Shown one piece after another: positions 6,596-12,867 of a stretch of DNA of 12,867 nt. The position numbers and the translations under genes were made by a program. Positions within the stretch are counted from its first letter, which is position 1. Every line of letters starts with the position of its first letter. Source of the stretch: Armatimonadota bacterium (lineage in GTDB: Bacteria > Armatimonadota > Fimbriimonadia > Fimbriimonadales > Fimbriimonadaceae); contig JAEYWW010000046.1 of the NCBI GenBank assembly GCA_023428805.1, positions 1 through 12,867 of the forward strand. The letters run 5' to 3'. The notes below the pieces were generated by a model, which saw nothing but the letters and a program-made list of their open reading frames with translations, was not told where the DNA came from and made no database searches.

Positions 6596-7555
6596 TCAGA
6601 CACCGTTGACGACGTTCGGAGCTTTGCCGGTTTCCTGCAAGACCCGAACGATTCGCACCGTCTCCGCCGCGACCGCTTCCTGGGCCTGGTCGGTGCTGGC
6701 TCCGATGTGGTGGGTGCAGACGACGCCGGAGAGGTTCTTCAAGGGCCCGCCGTATTCGCCTTCGGCGACGGCGGGTTCGCCATCCATCACGTCAAGGCCC
6801 GCCCGAATCCGTCCGCTCTGGATCGCGGCGACCATCGCCGTCTCATCCACGACTTCGCACCGGCTGGTGTTGATGAACATCGCTCCCGGCTTCATCGCAT
6901 CAAAGAACTCTTTGCCCAGCAACCCCTTGGTGTCCGGGCGGAGCGAGGTGTGGACGGAGATGATGTCGGAGAGCGGGGCAATCTCAAGAGGCCCCTGAAC
7001 CGACTTCACCCCATACTTCGCCTCATCCTCGGGCGTGATGTATTTCGACGAAACCAGAACATTCATCCCGAACGCCTTCGCACGAGGCACCATCTGCTTG
7101 CCGATCTCCCCGAAGCCGACCAATCCCAGAGTCGCTCCTGCCAAGCCCTTCGCCTTGCTGTAGGCTTTCTTGTTCCACTTGCCGTTGCGAAAATCCGCCA
7201 CGTTGTCTGCAATATGCCGATCAAGGGCCAGAATCAAACCAAAGGCGAGTTCGGCGACGGCAATGCTGTTCATGCCCGGGCAGTTGGCGACCGGAATTCC
7301 ACGCTCCTTGGCCGCCTCGACATCAATCGTGTTGTAGCCCGCCCCCGCGCGGATGATGAGCTTGAGATTTCCCGCCTCCACGACATCGCGCGGCACCTTC
7401 GTGCTGCGGACAATCAGAACCTCGGCCCCGGTCTCCTTGACCGCATCCCGGAGGGAGTCTTCCTTGAGGTCCGGGTTCGAAATCACTTCGCAACCCAGCG
7501 CCTTCAAACCATCCAAGCCGCTCTGCTCAAACTTGTCCGCCACCAACACCTTCAT
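6596..7555 (-). CDS. D-3-phosphoglycerate dehydrogenase-like 2-hydroxyacid dehydrogenase (SerA-like, no ACT domain)
   Basis: This is a complete 319-residue D-isomer-specific 2-hydroxyacid dehydrogenase. Its likely reaction is oxidation of 3-phosphoglycerate, the first step of serine synthesis. The substrate loop RAGAGYNTID is at 69-78. The dinucleotide fold has G147-x-G149-x-x-G152 (GLVGFGEIG). The catalytic trio is Arg232 (NTSRCEVVDE), Glu260 (LDVMDGEP) and His283 (THHIGAST). Two details stand out. The acidic residue that normally ends the second beta strand and selects NAD is Ser170, followed by Lys171 (VLVSSKY), which suggests NADP use. The usual Gly after the catalytic Arg is Cys233. No C-terminal regulatory domain is present, so serine feedback of the classic type is unlikely. 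It follows a shortened paralogue after 12 bases and is the last gene before the repeat cluster. Related enzymes act on other 2-hydroxyacids, so the substrate is inferred. Confidence 0.85.
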   Translation of the reverse strand: MKVLVADKFEQSGLDGLKALGCEVISNPDLKEDSLRDAVKETGAEVLIVRSTKVPRDVVEAGNLKLIIRAGAGYNTIDVEAAKERGIPVANCPGMNSIAVAELAFGLILALDRHIADNVADFRNGKWNKKAYSKAKGLAGATLGLVGFGEIGKQMVPRAKAFGMNVLVSSKYITPEDEAKYGVKSVQGPLEIAPLSDIISVHTSLRPDTKGLLGKEFFDAMKPGAMFINTSRCEVVDETAMVAAIQSGRIRAGLDVMDGEPAVAEGEYGGPLKNLSGVVCTHHIGASTDQAQEAVAAETVRIVRVLQETGKAPNVVNGV

Positions 7556-7567
7556 GGTGCGGATAGT

Positions 7568-8230
7568 TTACTTGGGGATGTTGATGTCCATCCGGTCATC
7601 GTTGAACTGACGCATCTTCGCGGGCCGCATGTCCCGACCTTCTAGGTAGCTGCGGAGCGCATTCTCCTCGAAGACCGACGGATGACTGCCGTTGACGAGG
7701 ATCGCGCCCGGCTTCATTGCGGCGAAAAATTCTTCCTTCAGCAGCCCGACCGTATCGGCGCGGAGATTCTCCTGCACCGCGATCACGTCACTCATGGCCG
7801 CGAGTGTCACCACGTCCGGCATCCGGCGCACTCCGTGGGCATCAGCTCCCTCGTCGGCGATATGCGACGAGTAGACGGCGACCGCCATCAAGTGCTCATG
7901 CGCCAGATCTCGAAGGTGCTTGCCGACCTCTCCAAATCCGACGAGTCCGATCACCAGCCCTTCGAGCGGGCTGCTCAGGTTCATCTCGTTGGCCCGCTTG
8001 ATGAATCCCGCGGCCGACCGCACGTGCATGTCGATCAGATTGAACATCGCCTGAGCCGCCGAGGCGGGCGATTCAATGTCCGTGTCGCCCAAAATCACGA
8101 AGTCAGGGTCCAACCTGCTGACCTGCTCCTCAATCGGGCGATTGGGATCGGCGGGAACAATGCGGCAGCCCATCGAAGCCAGCATCGCGGTTGTCTTGTG
8201 ATCCAAAGGGTGTGCGGCGAAAACCGTCAT
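7568..8230 (-). CDS. Degenerate 2-hydroxyacid dehydrogenase paralogue (Rossmann domain only)
   Basis: This 220-residue relative of the adjacent SerA-like enzyme lacks its chemistry. The Rossmann part is well kept: G98-x-G100-x-x-G103 (GLVGFGEVG), SDVIAV, LRADTVGLLKEEFFAAMKPGA. Against the neighbour, about 43 residues (neighbour 54-96, including the RAGAGYNTID substrate loop) are missing: the protein passes from ILGDTDIE straight to the helix SPASAAQAMFNLIDMH. The position of catalytic Arg232 is His183 (NGSHPS), and the protein stops about 37 residues later, so the catalytic Glu and His are gone. The frame is open and has a normal ATG with a weak GGGA upstream. It lies 44 bases after the DUF255 gene and 12 bases before the full-length gene. 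It could be a nucleotide-sensing or partner subunit, or a decaying duplicate. Enzyme activity is unlikely. Confidence 0.75.
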   Translation of the reverse strand: MTVFAAHPLDHKTTAMLASMGCRIVPADPNRPIEEQVSRLDPDFVILGDTDIESPASAAQAMFNLIDMHVRSAAGFIKRANEMNLSSPLEGLVIGLVGFGEVGKHLRDLAHEHLMAVAVYSSHIADEGADAHGVRRMPDVVTLAAMSDVIAVQENLRADTVGLLKEEFFAAMKPGAILVNGSHPSVFEENALRSYLEGRDMRPAKMRQFNDDRMDINIPK

Positions 8231-8238
8231 GCGTATCC

Positions 8239-8263
8239 CAACGGCTACACACTTTGGCCGTTG
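8239..8263. other. Stem-loop in the leader of the dehydrogenase pair
   Basis: CAACGGC at 8239-8245 and GCCGTTG at 8257-8263 form a 7-bp perfect stem with an 11-base loop. On the minus strand it ends eight bases before the ATG of the short dehydrogenase and overlaps the first base of its weak GGGA. It could tune translation or stabilise mRNA; this is a guess from position. Confidence 0.3.
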
Positions 8264-8274
8264 CCCGATCGCCG

Positions 8275-10434
8275 TTAAGAAACTATCAGAACTCCCGTCA
8301 GAACCCGCTCTTCCGGAGCCTTGCAGGCCGATTCCGTACAGGCTTGGAACCGAACCGTGAGCTGAAATTCTTCGGTCGATTTCTTCGCACGGAGCCGGAT
8401 CGGAATGCTGACTTCACCTTCATACCGATCATTCTCGCCATCCGGAAAGCCCGCCTCTCCCAGCACCCCATCGACCTTGAGCGAAGTTGGAATCAGCCAT
8501 GCCGCCGGAGGTTCATGCGTATTGACATGCTGTCCCGACGGGATATGCAGAGTCACCATCGCGTGCCCCCACCCGTCGGCATCGGCCTTGATTTCTCTCG
8601 GCGTCAGGCTCACGCGCACCGCGTCCAACTCAGGCAGCACAGACTCAATCTGCTCATCGCCTGCATCAATGATGTAGGTCAACAGGACGTCCAGCAAACT
8701 CTCCGCCGCCTGCGGCAGCCGCTGCGCCCACCCGAGAAGCGCGGGGAAATGGCGGTCGAACTCCGCACGCATACCGAGCCGCCAGAGGACCCGCAGTGCA
8801 ACCGCGCCCGGCCCCGGCGTGGCGTAGTCCAAAGCGGGCTTCGTTCGCCCCAGCGGGCTGCTCTCAAACTCCTCAGAGAACCAGAATCCAGGCGCGTTCC
8901 GGTCAGCAAACTTCGCCACCATCCGCTCCGCCAACTCCTGGGCCGCAGTGCGCCACTCGTGCCTCTCGGTCGCCGCAAACAGGTCAAGCAGGCCATCCGC
9001 AAGGAAGGCGTGGTCGTCGAGGAAAGCCGGCCCGCTCGCCCTTCCGCCTGTGATCTGGTGCGGCAGTTCATCTCCCATTGCCTCCACCCAAACCCGCGCG
9101 CATCGCTCGGCCATCTCGATCTGCCCCGCACTCGCCAGCGCCCCGATCATCAGTCCGTTGGCGGAGGCGATGCACTTGTCATCCAGCCCCGGACGCGGAC
9201 GCGACTCCCGAGCGATGCGCAGCCGCTCCAGCGCGGGGGAAAAGTCGGCATGATCGGCCAAATCCAGCACGTTGCGATCCGTGACACTCTGCGTCGCTTC
9301 ATCGAGGAAATTGCCTTCGGGAAGGCACTGGAATGCCTGCCGGAACACGTCCGCCTCGGCTCCCAAAACCTGCTCGATCTCCTCCCATTCCCAGGTGTAG
9401 AAGAGGCCCTCCTCACCCTCGGAGTCCGCATCCAAGGCGGTGAAGAACAGCCCGCTGGCGTCAGTCATTTCCCGTTGAACCCACGCGATGATTCCCTTTG
9501 CCGCCCTGTCAAAAGTGGATTTCAGATGCGGGTCTTCGCTCAGATATCCCGCAAGATGATAGGCATGAAGAAGCTGGGCGTTGTCCGTCAGCATCTTTTC
9601 GAAATGCGGAAGGTGCCACAAATGATCGGTCGCATAACGGTGGAATCCGCCGCCGACATGGTCGTGAATCCCCGCGAGCGCCATTTTCTCAAGCGTGAGG
9701 AGGGCCATGTGCGCCGACTGCGCCATGTACTCCTCAACCACCTCATCCACCTCGCCCGCGTTGTGTCGGCGCGAAGCATAGTTCAGGAAGAACCGCAATC
9801 CCGCATGAGGGGGAAATTTGGGCGCGCCGCCAAACCCGCCATTCTCGTAGTCGAACGACGCGTGGAAGGATTCAATGCTCCGGTCCAGAAGATCATAACT
9901 GGGTTGGGTGGGCAGCACCGAACTGCTCTTCGCCAGCGTGTCGGACAAAGCCCGCCCAAACTCCTCCGCCGATTTGACCAACTCCTCACGAGAATCGCGC
10001 CAGAACGAGGAAAGGCTAGTGACCACGTTGTGGAAGCCGGGAAAATCGCCCCGAGGAAATCTTGGGAAATATGTTCCGATATGAAACGGCTTCTGATCGG
10101 GAGTCATGAAGACCGTCAGCGGCCATCCGCCGTGCCCTGTGGCGATCTGGCAGGCCGTCATGTAGATCTCATCAATATCCGGCCTCTCTTCGCGATCCAG
10201 CTTGATGCTGATGAAGTCACGGTTCAGCGCATCCGCCACCTCCTGATCCTCGAAGGATTCGTGGGCCATCACATGGCACCAGTGGCAGGCGCTATAGCCG
10301 ATGCTCAGAAAAATCGGCTTGTCCTGCCGCCGCGCCTCCTCCAAAGCCTCCTCGCCCCAAGGCCACCAATCCACCGGATTGTCCTGGTGCTGGCGCAGGT
10401 AGGGAGAAGAGGAGTCGGCCAAGCGGTTGGGCAC
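8275..10434 (-). CDS. DUF255/SSP411 (YyaL-type) thioredoxin-domain protein with C-terminal DsbD-alpha-like domain
   Basis: The protein is 719 residues. Its N-terminus is the DUF255 thioredoxin-like domain: [20 protein letters not shown], then C50-H-W-C53 (SACHWCHVM), [12 protein letters not shown] and [14 protein letters not shown]. The middle, to about 600, resembles the alpha/alpha-barrel of the YyaL/SPATA20 family ([46 protein letters not shown]). From about 603 the sequence changes to a beta-rich domain with features of the DsbD N-terminal (alpha) domain: [33 protein letters not shown] and a Cys pair, C699-x4-C704 ([15 protein letters not shown]). The family's function is poorly known; thiol-disulfide chemistry is inferred. 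No signal peptide is visible, so the DsbD-like part is apparently cytoplasmic, which is odd. The start is GTG, 13 bases after the rluB-type stop; the family-typical MPNRLA supports it. Confidence 0.9.
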   Translation of the reverse strand: MPNRLADSSSPYLRQHQDNPVDWWPWGEEALEEARRQDKPIFLSIGYSACHWCHVMAHESFEDQEVADALNRDFISIKLDREERPDIDEIYMTACQIATGHGGWPLTVFMTPDQKPFHIGTYFPRFPRGDFPGFHNVVTSLSSFWRDSREELVKSAEEFGRALSDTLAKSSSVLPTQPSYDLLDRSIESFHASFDYENGGFGGAPKFPPHAGLRFFLNYASRRHNAGEVDEVVEEYMAQSAHMALLTLEKMALAGIHDHVGGGFHRYATDHLWHLPHFEKMLTDNAQLLHAYHLAGYLSEDPHLKSTFDRAAKGIIAWVQREMTDASGLFFTALDADSEGEEGLFYTWEWEEIEQVLGAEADVFRQAFQCLPEGNFLDEATQSVTDRNVLDLADHADFSPALERLRIARESRPRPGLDDKCIASANGLMIGALASAGQIEMAERCARVWVEAMGDELPHQITGGRASGPAFLDDHAFLADGLLDLFAATERHEWRTAAQELAERMVAKFADRNAPGFWFSEEFESSPLGRTKPALDYATPGPGAVALRVLWRLGMRAEFDRHFPALLGWAQRLPQAAESLLDVLLTYIIDAGDEQIESVLPELDAVRVSLTPREIKADADGWGHAMVTLHIPSGQHVNTHEPPAAWLIPTSLKVDGVLGEAGFPDGENDRYEGEVSIPIRLRAKKSTEEFQLTVRFQACTESACKAPEERVLTGVLIVS

Positions 10435-10447
10435 GAACCCAGGATAC

Positions 10448-11182
10448 TCAGCCCTTCAATTTGGCAATGGACCGGAGACGTTCAAGGTCCTTCTGCGGGA
10501 TGATTCGGCACTCGCCCGGGGCCATTCCTTTCACGATGAGATTGCCGACCCTGACCCGACGAAGCGAGCGGATCGGCAACCCGACGGTCTGGGTCATGAC
10601 GCGAATCTGACGCTTGCGACCTTCATGGAGAAGGATGTTGAGCGTCGTGGTCATATGCTTTGTGTCGAGTTTGGTGATGCTGACTTCCGCCATGCGGTGG
10701 CGGATGCCCTCAATGAAAACGCCCTTGCGCAAGCTCGAAATCTGATCGTCCGTCGCCAGCCCTTCGACCACTGCGATGTACTCTTTCTCAACCTCGTACC
10801 GCGCATGAGTGAGATGAGCGGCAAGCGTGCCATCGTTGGTGAGAATCAGCAGGCCCTCGGTGTCCTTGTCCAGCCGTCCAACCGGCTTGAGATGACGGTA
10901 TCGCTCGGGAATCAAATCTAAAACCGTCTGCCGACCCATTTCATCCGCGGTGGTCGTCACGTATCCCTTCGGTTTGTTCAGCAGCAAATAGACGTGCTCA
11001 CGCGCCGAGATTCGGTCACCATCCACCCGAATTTCATCATTCTCGGTGACCGTCACCCCCATTTCGGTGACGAACTGGCCATTGACCTCGACGCGGCCCT
11101 GAGCGATCAGTTCCTCGGCCTTCCGGCGGGAGCAGAGCCCGCTTTGGGCGATGGCTTTATGGAGTCGGATGCGTTCGCTCAT
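10448..11182 (-). CDS. rluB: rRNA pseudouridine synthase, RsuA/RluB family
   Basis: This 244-residue enzyme converts uridine to pseudouridine in rRNA (23S for RluB, 16S for RsuA). An S4 RNA-binding domain occupies about 4-52 ([20 protein letters not shown]). The catalytic domain follows, with [13 protein letters not shown], the active-site motif [17 protein letters not shown] (Asp105), [10 protein letters not shown] and the C-terminal [10 protein letters not shown]. The RluB label rests on the scpB-linked position and is less certain than the family. The ATG at 11182 overlaps the carboxypeptidase stop (ATGA) and gives the family-typical short N-terminus; an in-frame ATG at 11224 would add 14 unlikely residues. 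It is translated after the carboxypeptidase gene and is followed after 13 bases by the DUF255 gene. Confidence 0.92.
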   Translation of the reverse strand: MSERIRLHKAIAQSGLCSRRKAEELIAQGRVEVNGQFVTEMGVTVTENDEIRVDGDRISAREHVYLLLNKPKGYVTTTADEMGRQTVLDLIPERYRHLKPVGRLDKDTEGLLILTNDGTLAAHLTHARYEVEKEYIAVVEGLATDDQISSLRKGVFIEGIRHRMAEVSITKLDTKHMTTTLNILLHEGRKRQIRVMTQTVGLPIRSLRRVRVGNLIVKGMAPGECRIIPQKDLERLRSIAKLKG

Positions 11183-12402
11183 CGGCGGGTCATTCTGCGC
11201 GATTTTCGCCGCAGCATCGCCCAAGACAGGACGAACAGGCCCCCGATCGCCGCTCCACCAGGAGAAGCGATGGTCGCGGCAAGCGCGGGCTTGGCCTCAA
11301 TATCTTCCGCCGCGAGGATCGGAGCCTTCAAGATCGTCCCGTCCTCCAATTCAATCTCCAGGTGTCCGAGAGATTCACCCTTGCTGACAGGCGCCTTCAC
11401 TTTTTCATCAAGCGAAGGCACGGCCTTGGGCACTCGGCTTGTGGATGAGATCAGGGCATAAACGTCATTTGCGGCCATTGCCGCCGCCTGCCCCCGCCGT
11501 CCGCCTTCAACCGGCACAAAACCAACGGGATCGCCTTTGGAGACCAGCTTCTCTTCGACAAAATGCGCCATCGCCCACTCATTGAGGCGCGTCGTATCCG
11601 CCACCCAATCCTCGCTCTTGAGAACCACTGTGATCAGACTGACGCCATTCCGCTCAATGCTGCCGACGAAGCACTTGCCCGCCGGGACCGTCCAGCCGGT
11701 TTTGATCCCGGTCACGGTGTCGTCGAGTTCAAGCAGCTTGTTCCGGTTGACGATGAATCGGTCTTCTTGGTTGATCGAGCGGGCGACGGTGTACTTCTGC
11801 TGCGCCGCCACTTCGCGGAAGGTTTCGTTCTTCATCGCCTCGCGGGCAATGATCGCCAGATCGCGGGCCGTCGTGTAATGCTCCTCGTCGTGGAGTCCAT
11901 GAGGATTCTTGAAGTGCGAATGAGTTGCGCCCAGCGTCACCGCTCGTTCATTCATCAGTTCGGCAAACCCCTCGACCGAACCACTGATATGCTTCGCCAC
12001 CGCCTCACAGCCGTCGTTGGCGCTGCGCATCATCAGCCCGAAAAGCAGATCATGCACGCTCATCTGCTCGTAGGGTTTGAGGTGAAGGCTGCTTCCGGTC
12101 ACCTTGTCAATGTCAAATGGAGCCGTCACCCGGTCGTCAAGAGAGCAGTTCTCAAGCAGGAGGAGCGCGGTGAGAATTTTGGTCGTCGAAGCCGGGTAGC
12201 GTTTCACATCGGCCTCCTTGCTCCAAAGGATGCGGCCCGATTTGGCGTCCATGATCAGCGCGCTCGCGGCATTGACCGTCGGCGTCTCGGCCGTGATGGC
12301 ATTGGCCTTGATCTCGGCCAGATTCACGGTTGGCGCGGCAAATGCTGGCGTCACGCAGACGGCCAGAGAAAGGCCGATCAGGGCTCGGGAACTGCGGCTC
12401 AT
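11179..12402 (-). CDS. D-alanyl-D-alanine carboxypeptidase (peptidase S11, DacA/DacF type)
   Basis: This 407-residue low-molecular-mass penicillin-binding protein trims the terminal D-Ala from peptidoglycan stem peptides outside the cytoplasmic membrane. An N-terminal signal peptide ends in AFA (cleavage near residue 22). The three active-site motifs are present: S72-T-T-K75 (RYPASTTKILTA), S127-A-N129 (MMRSANDG) and K234-T-G (GIKTGWTVPAGKC). A PBP5-type C-terminal beta domain covers about 280-370. A hydrophobic segment at about 376-397 followed by [10 protein letters not shown] replaces the usual amphipathic anchor, so it is probably a true membrane tail. The start is ambiguous: ATG at 12402 (chosen), or TTG at 12414, which overlaps the scpB stop and has AGG four bases upstream. 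It lies between scpB and the rluB-type gene, overlapping the latter by four bases. Confidence 0.93.
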   Translation of the reverse strand: MSRSSRALIGLSLAVCVTPAFAAPTVNLAEIKANAITAETPTVNAASALIMDAKSGRILWSKEADVKRYPASTTKILTALLLLENCSLDDRVTAPFDIDKVTGSSLHLKPYEQMSVHDLLFGLMMRSANDGCEAVAKHISGSVEGFAELMNERAVTLGATHSHFKNPHGLHDEEHYTTARDLAIIAREAMKNETFREVAAQQKYTVARSINQEDRFIVNRNKLLELDDTVTGIKTGWTVPAGKCFVGSIERNGVSLITVVLKSEDWVADTTRLNEWAMAHFVEEKLVSKGDPVGFVPVEGGRRGQAAAMAANDVYALISSTSRVPKAVPSLDEKVKAPVSKGESLGHLEIELEDGTILKAPILAAEDIEAKPALAATIASPGGAAIGGLFVLSWAMLRRKSRRMTRR

Positions 12403-12410
12403 TCCGAAAG

Positions 12411-12867
12411 TCAATTTACCTGGTCCGGTTGGGGTGGATCGAACGACAACGAGGGCTGATCCGGGTCTTCGTGGCTTTCGAGCGCCAGCAGTTCGCCATC
12501 GGATGTGGAGACTTGCGGCAGTTCCTTGAGGCTGTCGAGATTGAAGAGATGAAGGAACTGCTGGGTGGTTCCATAGAGAACAGGACGGCCCGGAGTGTGC
12601 TTTCGCCCCACCTCGACCACCATTCTTTTCTCCAAAAGCTGCCGGAGGGAGTAATCGCTCTGCACCCCGCGCACTGCGTCGATTTCGGCCATGGTGATCG
12701 GCTGCTTGTACGCGATGATCGCGAGGACCTCCATCAGGCTGCGGCTCAGCTTCATCTGCTGCGGTTCGATGAACCGGGCGAGCGCATCGGCGTATTCCGG
12801 CTTGGTGGCGAGCTGATAGCCGCCCGCGATGCGGGCCAAAAGCAGGGGGCCGGAATCGCTCAAACGC
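12411..12867 (-). CDS. scpB: Segregation and condensation protein B, ScpB (5' end beyond window)
   Basis: Only the last ~151 codons are present; the frame runs off the right edge, so the start lies outside. ScpB binds the kleisin ScpA in the SMC condensin complex that organises the chromosome. The visible part covers the end of the first winged helix (ARIAGGYQLATKPEYADAL) and the whole second one (LSRSLMEVLAIIAYKQPITM, EIDAVRGVQSDYSLRQLLEK, HTPGRPVLYGTTQQFLHLFN, LDSLKELPQ). All are canonical ScpB segments. The tail after LKELPQ is acidic and Pro-rich (about 40 residues), as in many ScpB proteins. scpA is expected just upstream, outside the window. The TTG at 12863 is an internal Leu codon, not a start. 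The carboxypeptidase ATG follows eight bases after the stop. Confidence 0.93.
   Translation of the reverse strand, partial: RLSDSGPLLLARIAGGYQLATKPEYADALARFIEPQQMKLSRSLMEVLAIIAYKQPITMAEIDAVRGVQSDYSLRQLLEKRMVVEVGRKHTPGRPVLYGTTQQFLHLFNLDSLKELPQVSTSDGELLALESHEDPDQPSLSFDPPQPDQVN

Noticed and set aside
6201..6998. 265-residue plus-strand frame beginning at the gspJ stop
   Set aside because: The first half translates the palindromic repeats into Pro/Gly/Arg/Leu low complexity and the second half is antisense to the SerA-like gene; no pseudopilin or GspK features appear.
7556..7567. Frameshift joining the short dehydrogenase to the full-length one
   Set aside because: The downstream gene has its own complete N-terminus, substrate loop and Rossmann fold, so the two are separate paralogues and not one broken gene.
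8191..10503. 770-residue plus-strand frame opposite the DUF255 gene
   Set aside because: Composition is Arg/Gln/His-rich without domain motifs, and the minus-strand frame has many conserved DUF255 signatures.

Overview
The window looks like chromosomal, housekeeping-type DNA from a GC-rich bacterium. It carries a lipoprotein and a set of type II secretion (T2SS) pseudopilin genes, which points to a diderm envelope. The gene style (a stripped-down gspEFGHIJ cluster, a short SerA-like dehydrogenase without an ACT domain, a DUF255/SSP411 thioredoxin protein) would fit a PVC-group, acidobacterial or candidate-phylum (for example Sumerlaeota/Hydrogenedentes-like) genome. The sequence alone does not settle the taxon. 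I saw no tRNA, rRNA, CRISPR array, transposase or phage gene.

Layout. Positions 1-182 hold no convincing gene but contain a run of four perfect inverted repeats. A DUF4349 lipoprotein gene is on the minus strand (183-1073). A roughly 200-base divergent intergenic region rich in palindromes (1074-1275) separates it from a plus-strand operon, gspE-gspF-gspG-gspH-gspI-gspJ (1276-6204). Those genes overlap or are separated by at most 7 bases. The operon stops at gspJ: no gspK, L, M, C or D follows. Instead, an intergenic block (about 6224-6557) of nine GC-rich stem-loops forms a composite palindromic repeat cluster. Beyond it a second, convergent operon runs on the minus strand, in transcription order: scpB (5' end outside the window), a D-Ala-D-Ala carboxypeptidase, an RsuA/RluB-type pseudouridine synthase, a DUF255 thioredoxin-domain protein, a shortened dehydrogenase paralogue and a full-length SerA-like dehydrogenase.

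How the genes relate. The plus-strand operon encodes the cytoplasmic ATPase, the inner-membrane platform and the major and minor pseudopilins of a T2SS-type machine. The secretin and the remaining assembly proteins must be elsewhere or absent. The minus-strand operon begins with the order scpB - D,D-carboxypeptidase - rluB - thioredoxin-fold protein. This resembles the Bacillus subtilis scpA-scpB-ypuI-dacB-spmA-spmB-rluB-resA neighbourhood and joins chromosome condensation, cell-wall trimming, ribosome modification and thiol chemistry.

The most unusual items are a DsbD-alpha-like domain apparently fused to the C-terminus of the DUF255 protein; a dehydrogenase paralogue that has lost its substrate loop, catalytic Arg and catalytic C-terminus but keeps the Rossmann fold, next to the intact enzyme; the composite palindromic repeat cluster exactly where gspK would be expected; and the hairpin array at the left edge with mutually exclusive pairings. 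No complete new system can be claimed from this window.
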